From Corynebacterium glyciniphilum AJ 3170 (lineage in GTDB: Bacteria > Actinomycetota > Actinomycetes > Mycobacteriales > Mycobacteriaceae): a stretch of DNA of 64,000 nucleotides. The notes beneath the pieces were generated by a model. That model was not told the origin of the DNA. It saw only the letters and a list, made by a program, of their open reading frames with translations, and made no database searches. Positions within the stretch are counted from its first letter, which is position 1. Every line of letters starts with the position of its first letter. Location: the NCBI RefSeq assembly GCF_000626675.1, contig NZ_CP006842.1, positions 310,001 through 374,000 on the forward strand, given 5' to 3'. Positions 42,696 to 50,917 of the stretch are shown in pieces. A program made the position numbers and the translations under genes.

Positions 42696-43503
42696 CACAA
42701 CTGCGACAACGACAACGGCCACCGTGGCTCCTCCCGAGCTTGAGCTGGACGGACTGTCCAAACGGTACGGCGAGAACCTGGCGGTACGGTCAATCACGGC
42801 CACGGTACCTGCCCACAAGATCACCGTGATCGTCGGGCCGTCCGGCTGCGGGAAATCCACGCTGCTGCGGATGATCTCCGGGTTGGAGAAACCCAGCGAG
42901 GGTACCGCCGTCTTCGAAGGCGAACAGGTCAGCGGGGTTCCCGAGGGGCTGGCAATGGTCTTTCAGGACTATTCGCGTTCCTTGTTTCCCTGGATGCGCG
43001 TTGACAAGAACATCGCATTCCCGATCCGCAGCCTGCCCGCCGAGGAGCGGAGAAGGCGGGTCAGGGAAAGCATCGACGCCGTCGGCCTGGCGGGCAAGGA
43101 ACAGCTCTATCCGTGGCAGATGTCCGGTGGCATGCAGCAGCGGGTGGCCATCGCCCGCGCTCTCGCCTCGCAGCCGAAGTTGCTGCTGATGGATGAACCA
43201 TACGCGTCCGTGGACGCCCAGACCCGCGCCGACCTGGAGGACCTGTTGATGACCATCCAGGCCCGGTTGGGGGTCACCGTCCTGGTCGTTACACACGACA
43301 TCGACGAGAGCGTCTACCTGGCGGATCAGATCGTCGTGCTGTCGAAACCACCGAGTGTCGTGGCAGAGGTGATCGACGTCGGTCTGGAACGTCCACGGGA
43401 CCACCTGACCACAAAGACCTCGAAGGAGTTCATCGATATCCGTGCGCATGTCACCTCGCTTCTCCGCCCGTCGGCTACGGCGGCGGAGATCCGGCACACC
43501 TGA
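42688..43503 (+). CDS. ABC transporter ATP-binding protein (SsuB/TauB-like)
   Basis: A 271-residue ATPase: Walker A GPSGCGKST, Q-loop FQDYSRSLFPW, signature MSGGMQQR, Walker B LLLMDEP and H-loop VVTHDIDES. The FPW after the Q-loop is typical of the nitrate/sulfonate/taurine importers. The start ATG 42688 overlaps the second permease by 8 bp. It powers the importer whose binding protein follows after 53 bp. Confidence 0.93.
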   Translation: MTDTTATTTTATVAPPELELDGLSKRYGENLAVRSITATVPAHKITVIVGPSGCGKSTLLRMISGLEKPSEGTAVFEGEQVSGVPEGLAMVFQDYSRSLFPWMRVDKNIAFPIRSLPAEERRRRVRESIDAVGLAGKEQLYPWQMSGGMQQRVAIARALASQPKLLLMDEPYASVDAQTRADLEDLLMTIQARLGVTVLVVTHDIDESVYLADQIVVLSKPPSVVAEVIDVGLERPRDHLTTKTSKEFIDIRAHVTSLLRPSATAAEIRHT

Positions 43504-43556
43504 TCACACTCGCGACATGCGGATTTCTGTACGTCGCATCGACTTTTGGAGGAAGA

Positions 43557-44534
43557 ATGTTTAAGACAACGAGAGTGGTCGGTGCGATGGGCGCGGCGAC
43601 TCTTCTGATCACCGCGGCCGCATGTGGAGGAGGAGCGGATTCCTCGACAGGAGGCGCCGGCCCCAACGGTATCGAGCAGGCCGATATCAGTGTCGGTGCG
43701 CTGCCGCTTGCTGACTATTCCACGCTGTGGTGGGCCGAAGAGAACGGGTTCTTCGAAGATGAAGGCCTCAACGTTTCCATCGAGGCGGTACAGGGCGGGC
43801 CCGTAGGGGCGCAGATGGTTGCCAGCGGTGAGCTTGATTTCACTACGTCGACCACGTTCAACACCGTCAGTGCTACCGACAACGGCATGCCGATCGAAAC
43901 GGCCGCCCTTGTGAGCGGATCAGCGGACAACTCCATCGCAATGTATGTCAACCCGGATTCTGATATCCAAGGGATTGACGACCTGGATGGAAAAACCATC
44001 GGCATCAACAACACCAACAACACTGGTGACGTGACGTTCAATGCGCTCGCAGATTCCCTGGGTGCGGATGTCACACCCACGTTCATCGAGGTTCCTTTCA
44101 CCGAGATGCTCACCGGTGTCCAGTCTGGGGCGATTGACGTCGGCTACTCACCCGAGCCGTTCCTCAGCGCAGCGTGGGCTGCCGGGATGCGTCAGATCAT
44201 TGACCTGACTGACGGCCCGAACAACGAGATTGCGACATCGAACATCGTGTCCAGCAAGAGCTTCCTCGACAACAACCCCAACACCGCTTCGGCGTTCGCC
44301 CGGGCACTCTACGCCGCGAACGAAGACATCCTGGCGAATGAACAGGCATGGAGAGACTGGATACCCTCCATCGCCAAGATGGACGAGGGAACTGCCCAGG
44401 ACATACCGATGCCGGTCTTCTTCACTGAGATGGACGAGACGGCGTTGCAGCACATCGCCGACCTGATGATTGAGCAGGACATCATCAGCGAGGACTATGA
44501 TGCCTCTGAATTCGCATGGACAGCCGACGAGTAA
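43557..44534 (+). CDS. NMT1/SsuA-type substrate-binding lipoprotein
   Basis: A 325-residue extracytoplasmic binding protein. The signal peptide ends in a lipobox with Cys23 (LLITAAACGGG), after which a Gly/Ser-rich linker leads into the NMT1-like domain (VGALPLADYSTLWWAEENGFFEDEGLNVSIEAVQGG). GGAGGAA lies before ATG 43557. It is the last gene of the operon and supplies substrate specificity. A dispersed hairpin follows at 44607. NMT1 proteins bind nitrate, sulfonates, pyrimidine precursors and aromatic acids, so the fold alone does not tell the ligand. Confidence 0.9.
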   Translation: MFKTTRVVGAMGAATLLITAAACGGGADSSTGGAGPNGIEQADISVGALPLADYSTLWWAEENGFFEDEGLNVSIEAVQGGPVGAQMVASGELDFTTSTTFNTVSATDNGMPIETAALVSGSADNSIAMYVNPDSDIQGIDDLDGKTIGINNTNNTGDVTFNALADSLGADVTPTFIEVPFTEMLTGVQSGAIDVGYSPEPFLSAAWAAGMRQIIDLTDGPNNEIATSNIVSSKSFLDNNPNTASAFARALYAANEDILANEQAWRDWIPSIAKMDEGTAQDIPMPVFFTEMDETALQHIADLMIEQDIISEDYDASEFAWTADE

Positions 44535-44606
44535 CTCTTTTCTTGCACATGCGCGCTCTATCGCGCTGAACTGATCCCTTCGTCGCCTCTCACCCGCGAA
44601 CGGTGT

Positions 44607-44653
44607 CGAGCCTGGAGGCCGCGGGTTGACTCAACTCGCGGCCCCCAGGCTCG
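44607..44653. repeat. Second member of the dispersed palindromic hairpin family
   Basis: Arms 44607-44627 and 44633-44653 pair over 21 bp with two mismatches and a 5 base loop. The arm core GAGCCTGG.GGCCGCGAGTT matches that of the 28077-28141 hairpin (GAGCCTGGTGGCCGTGAGT) closely. It lies 73 bp after the stop of the last catabolic operon gene, again without a T-tract. It may help end the operon, but the near-identical second copy indicates a repeated element. Confidence 0.8.
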
Positions 44654-44826
44654 TTCCGGTACATGGTGCAGACACCGTACGTGCACACCCGCACCCGTAG
44701 GGGTATCCGTTACTGCCGTCCGAGAAATATTTATGCAGGGTATTCCCATTAGGCAGGAAGCGTGTTACTTAGTAGAACCACTCACGTCCGACAACTGCGC
44801 GTGGAACAACTGAAGAAGGAGACACC

Positions 44827-45603
44827 ATGCCCACCCCTCCCATGTCCAAGAGACTCTGGGCCGAGTTCCTCGGCACGTTCTGGCTCGTCTTCGGCGGTTG
44901 CGGGTCCGCCGTACTCGCCGCGAAGGTCATCACGGAAAACTCCGGCGACTCCATCAACATGGGCATCGGCTTCGTCGGTGTCGCCCTCGCCTTCGGCCTG
45001 ACCGTGGTCACCGCTGCTTACGCTGTCGGCCACATCTCCGGTGGCCACTTCAACCCGGCCGTGACCCTCGGCTGTGCCGTCGCGAAGCGAGTCGAATGGT
45101 CCGCCGTCGTGCCCTACTGGGTGACTCAGGTGGTCGGAGCCACTGTGGCTGGTGCGGTGCTGTGGGTCATTGCGGACGGGAAGGACGGCTTCAGCGCCTC
45201 AAAGTCCGGTTTCGCCACCAACGGTTACGGCGACCTGTCGCCGGACGGGTATTCGTTGGCTGCTGTCGCGCTCACCGAGGTCGTGTTGACCGCGGTGTTC
45301 CTGTGGGTGATTCTGGGCGTCACCTCGACGAAGGCTCCGGCAGGTTTCGCGCCGCTCGCCATTGGCCTGGCCCTGACACTGATCCACCTGATCTCGATCC
45401 CCGTGTCGAATACGTCGGTGAACCCGGCCCGGTCGCTCGGCGTGGCGTGGTTCGCCGGTGGAGATGCTCTCGGCCAGGTGTGGCTGTTCATCCTGGCGCC
45501 ACTGCTCGGTGCGGCGATCGCCGGTGTGAGTTACGCCTTCCTCACCGGCGACGAGGATGAACCCGCCGCGGAGGAAGAGGCCCGGGTCGGCTCACACGCT
45601 TGA
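44827..45603 (+). CDS. aqpZ: Aquaporin (AqpZ-like)
   Basis: A 258-residue six-helix channel. Both half-helix motifs are intact: HFNPAVTLG and SVNPARSLG. The residues around them (narrow selectivity with His before the second NPA and Arg after it) suit a water-selective AqpZ more than a glycerol facilitator. ATG 44827 has AAGGAGA five bases upstream. The C-terminal tail is acidic ([14 protein letters not shown]). It stands alone between the catabolic operon and the phosphonate genes, converging on phnE with 15 bp between stops; a 220 bp upstream interval holds the hairpin and a likely promoter. Confidence 0.94.
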   Translation: MPTPPMSKRLWAEFLGTFWLVFGGCGSAVLAAKVITENSGDSINMGIGFVGVALAFGLTVVTAAYAVGHISGGHFNPAVTLGCAVAKRVEWSAVVPYWVTQVVGATVAGAVLWVIADGKDGFSASKSGFATNGYGDLSPDGYSLAAVALTEVVLTAVFLWVILGVTSTKAPAGFAPLAIGLALTLIHLISIPVSNTSVNPARSLGVAWFAGGDALGQVWLFILAPLLGAAIAGVSYAFLTGDEDEPAAEEEARVGSHA

Positions 45604-45618
45604 TCCCGGTACAGGAGC

Positions 45619-46440
45619 CTACAGTCGCCGGCGCAACCAGGCGGAGAACTGGTCGACGAGTACGACGAGAATAAGCACCATGATGATGTAGGTGAACATC
45701 TCGTCGAACTGGAAGGTCTTGATGGACCGGTTGATCAGAAGTCCGATCCCGCCGGCGCCGACGAGACCGAGGACCAGCGAACTCCGGACGTTCACGTCGA
45801 AGCGGTAGAGCAGTAGGCCGGTGATCTGCGGCAGGGACATCGGTACGGTGGCGTGTGTGATCTGCTGCAGGCGGGATGCCCCGGCGGTGCGCAGTGCGGT
45901 CTGGGGGCCTTGGTCGGTGTCTTCGACGGCCTCGGCCCAGAGTTTGCCCATCACTCCGGTGTTGTGGAGGATCAGCGCCATGACTCCGGCAAAGGGCCCG
46001 AGTCCTACCGCGGTGACGAGGATCAGCGCGAACACGATGTCAGGTACGGCGCGCAGGAAGGACAGAATGCTGCGGCACGCCTGGTAGATGATTCTGTTGG
46101 ACGTCACGGTGCGGGCGGCACCCATCGCGAGCACGGCGGCGAAGGGGACGGAGAACGTCGTGCCCAGCAGGCCGATCCACAGTGTGGTGAGCAGGCCGTC
46201 CAGTCCTGGTCGGATCACGTTGTCCCAGTCGAGGTCTGGCGGGACGGCCTCGGCGAAGAAGCTGACGATATTCGACCAGCCGGCGACGAGTCGTTCCAGG
46301 TAGAAGTCGGTGCTGCTGACCGCCACCCAGTGCACGGCCACGAGGGCGAGAAGTCCCACTGTCCAGCCGATATTTCTGCGGGTGTTGTCCTGTCGGGGCA
46401 CGGGTGAGGACGTGACGGGGGAAGGGGCTGTGGTGGTCAT
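45619..46440 (-). CDS. phnE: Phosphonate ABC transporter permease
   Basis: A 273-residue membrane permease of the PhnE type, with about six spans. The central sequence VPDIVFALILVTAVGLGPFAGVMALILHNTG and the EAA-like AGASRLQQITHATVPMSLPQI are typical. It overlaps phnC by four bases. With PhnC and PhnD it imports phosphonates (or phosphite), here most likely 2-aminoethylphosphonate, given the downstream enzymes encoded nearby. Confidence 0.92.
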   Translation of the reverse strand: MTTTAPSPVTSSPVPRQDNTRRNIGWTVGLLALVAVHWVAVSSTDFYLERLVAGWSNIVSFFAEAVPPDLDWDNVIRPGLDGLLTTLWIGLLGTTFSVPFAAVLAMGAARTVTSNRIIYQACRSILSFLRAVPDIVFALILVTAVGLGPFAGVMALILHNTGVMGKLWAEAVEDTDQGPQTALRTAGASRLQQITHATVPMSLPQITGLLLYRFDVNVRSSLVLGLVGAGGIGLLINRSIKTFQFDEMFTYIIMVLILVVLVDQFSAWLRRRL

Positions 46441-47210
46441 CGCTGGTTCTCCGGTTTCCCGTCGGTGGTGTAGAGGCGTGAGATGGTGTCGAGATCGGTC
46501 AGCGTGGACGGTTGGTTGAACGCGACCCGCCCCTGGTACAACCCGATGACGGAGTCGCAGTAGTTCAGGGCGAGTTCCGGTTGATGGACGACTGCGATGC
46601 AGGCGACGTCAGCGTCGCGGGTGATGTCGCGGAGCAACTCCATGACCTGGTGGGCGGCGGTGGGGTCGAGTGCCGACGTCGGTTCGTCAGCGAGGATCAC
46701 CGAGGCGCGTTGACACAGTGCCCGGGCTACGGCGACGCGTTGCTGCTGGCCACCGGACAGAGATCCTGCCCGGTGGTGCGCACGGTCGGCGAGCCCGACA
46801 CGCTCCAGGCAGCCCATAGCCTCCTCCCTGAGCGAGGTGGGGAATGTCAGCGGTGTCAGGCTGCGCCAGCCGGGGATGTGAGCGAGGCCGCCTGCACAGA
46901 CGTTGTCCAGGACCGTTCGTCGCGGGACGAGGTGAACCTTCTGGAAGATCATCGCGGTGCCGACACCTGCGGGGACGGAGACATCGCCGCGGTCGTGCGT
47001 GTCGAGACCGGCCATGATGCGGAGGGCCGTCGACTTTCCGCTGCCGTTCGCCCCGAGCAGGGCGACCATTTCACCGCGGTGGGCATCGAGGGAGACGTCG
47101 TGCAGGACGTGGTTGTCGCCGAAGCACTTGGAGATGTGGGTGACACGGACGAGGCGTTCGGTGGTGAAGTCGGTGGGACGGGGCATGGTGGCAGCTGTCT
47201 GGTCGGTCAT
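46437..47210 (-). CDS. phnC: Phosphonate ABC transporter ATP-binding protein
   Basis: A 257-residue ATPase with Walker A GANGSGKST, signature LSGGQQQR, Walker B VILADEP and H-loop VHQPELA. The Thr-rich lead and RIMAGLDTHDRGDV resemble PhnC. It overlaps phnD at its start (ATGA) and phnE at its end (ATGA), so the three proteins are made together. It powers uptake of the phosphonate bound by PhnD. Confidence 0.92.
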   Translation of the reverse strand: MTDQTAATMPRPTDFTTERLVRVTHISKCFGDNHVLHDVSLDAHRGEMVALLGANGSGKSTALRIMAGLDTHDRGDVSVPAGVGTAMIFQKVHLVPRRTVLDNVCAGGLAHIPGWRSLTPLTFPTSLREEAMGCLERVGLADRAHHRAGSLSGGQQQRVAVARALCQRASVILADEPTSALDPTAAHQVMELLRDITRDADVACIAVVHQPELALNYCDSVIGLYQGRVAFNQPSTLTDLDTISRLYTTDGKPENQR

Positions 47211-48136
47211 TCGACGTCCTCAGGGGTCATGCCGAGTTCATCGGCGAGGTGGAAGAGCGAGCGGTAGTCGTCCTTGGTGACGGTGACGAGGGGGCCGGGA
47301 GGATCGACGTCGAGGAAGGCGGCGACCTCAGTGACGGTCTCCGGGCTGAGGCTGGTGAGTGCTTCGCGGAGATTCTTCTTGAGCTCGGGGTTGGCGTCGC
47401 CGGGGATGGTGATCGGGTCGTTGGGGATCGGGTCGGATGTCCAGATCCGGCGGAAGTCGTCGGGGTTGAAGGTGCCTTCGGCGGTGGCGCTGGTCAGTGT
47501 CTGCGAGTTGATCTGGGCGGCGTCGACGGCACCGTTCTTCAGTGCGAGCAGTGCCTCAGGGTGCCCGCCGGTGTAGTCCATGGTGAGATCGTCCTCGGAG
47601 AGTCCTGCTTCGGAGACGGCCATGCGGGGTAGGGCGTCGCCGGAGGTGGAGCCGACTCCGCCGAGGGCGAGTTGCCGGCCTCGCAGATCCCCGATGTTCT
47701 GGACGGGGGAGTCCTTCGACACCCAGATGCCGGCGGTGTAGGTGGAGAGCTTTCCCTCGGCGTCCCCGAAGGAGACGATGGGTTCGGCATTGGCGATGCG
47801 GTCGGCGAAGACGTACCCCAGGGGGCCGAACTGGCCGAGGTTGAGCGAGCCGTTGCGCATGGCGAGTACTTCGGCCGAGTAGTCTTCGACGATCTGGACG
47901 TCGACCTCGCAGTTGAGGGTGTCGCTGAGGTCGTCGGCGATCAGCTGGTAAGCAGGTTCGAGTTTGTCGGGGGCTTCGTAGGGCTCGATGCCGAAGGCGA
48001 TCGTGCCGTTCGGGCAGACGGGGTCGTCTGGTCCGTGGCCGCCGGGGGCACAGGCGGTGGTGGCCAGGAGGGCGACGAGAACGGCGGCGGTGGCGCCAGC
48101 GGCACTGGTGACAGCGGTGTGGCGTGCGGTCGGCAT
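47207..48136 (-). CDS. phnD: Phosphonate-binding lipoprotein
   Basis: A 309-residue periplasm/outer-face binding protein. The signal ends in a lipobox at Cys29 (VALLATTACAPG), followed by the PhnD-like domain: IAFGIEPYEAPDKLEPAYQLIADDLS and GVGSTSGDALPRMAVSEAG with the TSG motif used for phosphonate binding. ATG 48136 has AAAGG upstream; a GTG at 48151 is possible. It lies 24 bp after the FAD oxidoreductase gene, so uptake and breakdown are in one operon. Confidence 0.9.
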   Translation of the reverse strand: MPTARHTAVTSAAGATAAVLVALLATTACAPGGHGPDDPVCPNGTIAFGIEPYEAPDKLEPAYQLIADDLSDTLNCEVDVQIVEDYSAEVLAMRNGSLNLGQFGPLGYVFADRIANAEPIVSFGDAEGKLSTYTAGIWVSKDSPVQNIGDLRGRQLALGGVGSTSGDALPRMAVSEAGLSEDDLTMDYTGGHPEALLALKNGAVDAAQINSQTLTSATAEGTFNPDDFRRIWTSDPIPNDPITIPGDANPELKKNLREALTSLSPETVTEVAAFLDVDPPGPLVTVTKDDYRSLFHLADELGMTPEDVE

Positions 48137-48160
48137 GGTGGTGCCTTTCACGGAGGGCGG

Positions 48161-49279
48161 TTATTTCCCCGGGGCGTCGGCCCCGGTGAGGATGAGGTCG
48201 GCGATGCCGAAGGAGAGGGTCATGCCGATGCCGGAGGTGACCACGGCGACAGTGGTGCGGTCGTCCGGATGCTGCAGGACGAGGTTCGTCGAGGGGGAGT
48301 CGGCATATCGTCCCTGCCAGCGTTGACGGACGACTGGTCGAGCGATGCCGAGGTAGCGGGTCGTGCGGTCGAGCAGCAGGTCCGACTGCGCCGCGTCGAT
48401 GAACGGGTCGGGGGAGGTGTCGTAGTCGTGGGAGTCGCCGATGAGGATCCCGTCGGGAACGGCGGTGGCCATGACATTCGCGATGGCCTCGGTGAGGGCG
48501 GGTTCGCGGCTGCCGAGTTCACGTCGGAGGTCGTCGACCGAGGGCATGGCGGCGATTCCGTCGTACCTGGTCATGGAGGTACCGGTGAGCATCGCGAGGT
48601 CGGCCGGTGTGCCGGAGGGCCGGTCAATGAGGGCCATGGTGAGCGTGCAGGTACGGATGTCGTGGTCTGTGACGAGGTCGGGATGGGTGTCATTGAGGTG
48701 TTCACCGGGGCAGACGACGATCTGCGGTGCGTGGAACACCCCGCGGCTGGTGAGTGCTTCGCCGTCCCCGACGGTGTGCACGGAAGTCCGCCAGCTGAAA
48801 CGCACGCCCCGGGCAGCGAGGTGTCGGGCGAGCGCGGGGGCTGCTTCGCGGGGGTTGACGCGCATGTCCCGTGGCAGGTGGGCGCCTCCCACGCAGTCGA
48901 GGTCCGGGTTGCCGAGCATGGTGTGGACGGCTCCGCGGTCGATGAGTCTGACGTCGTCACCACGGTGGGCGTGGAACTCCTCGAGGACCTGCATTTCTAC
49001 GGGGGTGACGGCGGGCAGGACGGTGCCGGGGCGGGATGCCCGGAAGCCTGCGTCGGCCGCGGCGGCGGCCCAACCGTCGGCGGAGACGGCGCCGAGGTCC
49101 TGGAGGTCGTCGGCCTGAGCGGTGAAGCAGGCGTGCCCGAAGTTCTGGATGGATGCTCCGACGGGTCGGTCGGCGCGGTCGATGACATGGACGGAGAGCC
49201 CGTGACGGTGTGCTCTCCAGGCTGTGGCCAGGCCGAGGATGCCGGCGCCGACGACGATGAGGTCTGCTGTGTCGGTCAT
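48161..49279 (-). CDS. FAD-dependent amine oxidoreductase of phosphonate clusters (TIGR03364/PbfD-like)
   Basis: A 372-residue DAO-type flavoenzyme: VVGAGILGLATAWRAHRHGLS is the FAD fold and SIQNFGHACFTAQ and GIGMTLSFGIADLIL belong to the phosphonate-linked glycine-oxidase-like family. Members of this family have been reported to oxidise 2-aminoethylphosphonate or its N-methyl form to phosphonoacetaldehyde; I state this from memory of the family. ATG 49279 was chosen, with MKTMTDT as a possible longer start at 49288. It is first in the minus-strand operon with phnDCE and divergent from the GntR gene. Confidence 0.88.
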   Translation of the reverse strand: MTDTADLIVVGAGILGLATAWRAHRHGLSVHVIDRADRPVGASIQNFGHACFTAQADDLQDLGAVSADGWAAAAADAGFRASRPGTVLPAVTPVEMQVLEEFHAHRGDDVRLIDRGAVHTMLGNPDLDCVGGAHLPRDMRVNPREAAPALARHLAARGVRFSWRTSVHTVGDGEALTSRGVFHAPQIVVCPGEHLNDTHPDLVTDHDIRTCTLTMALIDRPSGTPADLAMLTGTSMTRYDGIAAMPSVDDLRRELGSREPALTEAIANVMATAVPDGILIGDSHDYDTSPDPFIDAAQSDLLLDRTTRYLGIARPVVRQRWQGRYADSPSTNLVLQHPDDRTTVAVVTSGIGMTLSFGIADLILTGADAPGK

Positions 49280-49316
49280 GGTCTTCATTGTGGGGCGGTG
49301 GGCGGGGCCTGTCCAC

Positions 49317-49332
49317 ACTTGTACGTACAAGT
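49317..49332. promoter_or_regulatory. Perfect palindrome, candidate operator of the phosphonate GntR regulator
   Basis: ACTTGTACGTACAAGT is an exact 16 bp palindrome in the 157 bp between the divergent FAD oxidase and GntR genes. A 14/16 copy (ACTTGCACGTACAACT) is at 49459-49474, inside the start of the GntR gene. A further TGAACAGT/ACTGTTCA dyad (49336-49343, 49354-49361) lies beside it. Confidence 0.65.
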
Positions 49333-49436
49333 TCATGAACAGTTCACGTGTTCACTGTTCATTCACGACATATTCCCCGCAGGTTCTCTCGACGATGTGA
49401 ACATTGTGCAGGTGGAAGCTGCTAACCTCGGTGTCC

Positions 49437-50207
49437 ATGTACTCCGACCGTGCTCCAAACTTGCACGTACAACTCCAGGACTATCTCCGTGACATGATCA
49501 CCTCCGGTGAATTACGTCCCGGCGACCCGATACCCAGTGAGGCCGAACTCTGCCGTCGGTTCAATTCGTCACGCAGCCCCGTCCGGCAGGCTGTCACGGC
49601 ACTGCGGCACGAGGGCCTGCTTTCCGGCGGGCAGGGGCGTCGGTCAATCGTGCAGTCCCGCGCCAGTTCGCAGAGCTTCACGACACTGCTCTCCTTCACC
49701 GAGTGGTGCCGCTCGATCGGTGCCGTGCCGGGCCAACGAACCCTGGAACTGGCACGGCGCCCCGGTGAGGACGAGGTCACCGCGTCGTTCGACCTGGAAC
49801 CCGGTTCCTCCGTCGTCGAGGTCCTGCGGCTGCGCACCATGGACGGGGCGCCTGCGATGCTTGAACGCGCGGTCTTCCCGCCGGAGGTCGGACGTCATCT
49901 CTTCGACTTCGACACGGACACCGGTTCGATCTACGAGCACCTCACGGGCCAGGGCGTGGAGCTGTACCGGGCGGAGAACCGCATCGACGCCCTCGGCGCC
50001 CCGGATGCAGACGCCGACCAGCTCGGTGTCGCGCCGGGGGCTCCGCTGCTGCGGGTGCAACGCCGTACCAGCGATCCGCGTGGTCGGCTGCTCGAGATCG
50101 CCGACGATCGTTACCTGCCCGACAGGGCGGCCTTCACCGTGGTCAATACCCGTTCCGGAGCTGCGGGTCTTTCACGGTTCCCCACCACCGACAGGACAGC
50201 ATCATGA
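49437..50207 (+). CDS. GntR/UTRA-family regulator of phosphonate genes
   Basis: A 256-residue regulator. The winged helix (about 10-75) has LRDMITSGELRPGDPIPSEA and ELCRRFNSSRSPVRQAVTAL, with a UTRA domain after it (about 95-240). The placement between phosphonate-catabolic genes matches the PhnR-type regulators. The start ATG 49437 is chosen because it begins with the family-like MYSDRAPNLHVQLQDYLRDM; no strong ribosome site is visible. Its stop overlaps the PhnX-like gene as ATGA. Confidence 0.88.
   Translation: MYSDRAPNLHVQLQDYLRDMITSGELRPGDPIPSEAELCRRFNSSRSPVRQAVTALRHEGLLSGGQGRRSIVQSRASSQSFTTLLSFTEWCRSIGAVPGQRTLELARRPGEDEVTASFDLEPGSSVVEVLRLRTMDGAPAMLERAVFPPEVGRHLFDFDTDTGSIYEHLTGQGVELYRAENRIDALGAPDADADQLGVAPGAPLLRVQRRTSDPRGRLLEIADDRYLPDRAAFTVVNTRSGAAGLSRFPTTDRTAS
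49459..49474. promoter_or_regulatory. Second GntR operator copy inside the regulator's own coding start
   Basis: ACTTGCACGTACAACT matches the 49317-49332 palindrome at 14 of 16 bases, about 20 bp into the GntR gene. A roadblock-type autoregulatory site is possible; chance similarity cannot be excluded. Confidence 0.4.
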
Positions 50208-50908
50208 CTCTCATCGTCTGCGATATCGCAGGAACCACCGTCAACGAGGACGGGATCGTCTACCGGCAACTCCGTGACTGCGTAGAACGCCGTGGTGTGG
50301 AGGTGTCGTCCGACCAGGTCAACGCGGTCAAGGGGACGGAGAAAAGGTCGGCGATCGCCACCCTGCTCAGTGCGGACGGGCGTCGCACCTCCGACGGCGA
50401 GGTCGCCGAGGTGTTCGCCGATTTCATGGACGGCCTACGGCGCGCGTACGCAGACCATCCACCCCGCCCCATCGAGGGAGCGGAGGATGCACTGTCTCGC
50501 CTGCGGGCCGGCGGCGCCCGGATCGCGCTGACCACCGGCTTCCAGCGGTCCATCGCCGAGACGGTCCTGGAGGCGTGCGGGTGGGGTGTGGCGGGGACGA
50601 ACGGGGAGAGTGGCGCCCGCTTCGTGGTGGATGCGCTGGTCACCTCGGACACAGTGGTTGCGGGCCGTCCGGCCCCGTACCTGATCCACCACGCCATGGA
50701 GCTGACCGGTGTGACCTCGGTGGACGAGGTTGTCTCTGCGGGGGACACGGTTGCCGACCTGCAGGCGGCGGCGAACGCCGGGGTCCGTGGCGTCGGCGTG
50801 CTCACGGGGTCCGTGCCGACGGAGGTTCTGGCGGCGCAACCCCATTCGCTGATCCTCGACAGTCTCGCTGACCTTCCCGACCTGGATCAGGTGCCGCCGC
50901 AGAGGTGA
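50204..50908 (+). CDS. HAD phosphonatase-like hydrolase (TIGR03351, PhnX-like)
   Basis: A 234-residue haloacid-dehalogenase-fold enzyme. The nucleophile Asp is in VCDIAGTTV, the cap has VKGTEKRSAI with a Lys at the place of the PhnX Schiff-base lysine, and SAGDTVADLQAAANAG gives the metal Asp. PhnX cleaves phosphonoacetaldehyde to acetaldehyde and phosphate. Members of this branch are found in phosphonate clusters but are less well proven. In this window it would complete degradation of 2-aminoethylphosphonate after the FAD oxidase. It overlaps the GntR gene by four bases. Confidence 0.85.
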   Translation: MTLIVCDIAGTTVNEDGIVYRQLRDCVERRGVEVSSDQVNAVKGTEKRSAIATLLSADGRRTSDGEVAEVFADFMDGLRRAYADHPPRPIEGAEDALSRLRAGGARIALTTGFQRSIAETVLEACGWGVAGTNGESGARFVVDALVTSDTVVAGRPAPYLIHHAMELTGVTSVDEVVSAGDTVADLQAAANAGVRGVGVLTGSVPTEVLAAQPHSLILDSLADLPDLDQVPPQR

Positions 50909-50917
50909 CTGCGGGTG

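Noticed and set aside
44551..44566. GCGCG-ctctat-CGCGC hairpin after the binding-protein gene as a terminator
   Set aside because: A five-base stem without a T-tract; the much stronger hairpin 41 bp downstream is the better candidate.
47672..49492. 606-codon open frame on the plus strand opposite phnD and the FAD oxidase
   Set aside because: Same reason: shadow of two real genes with low-complexity Gly/Asp/Val/Glu composition.
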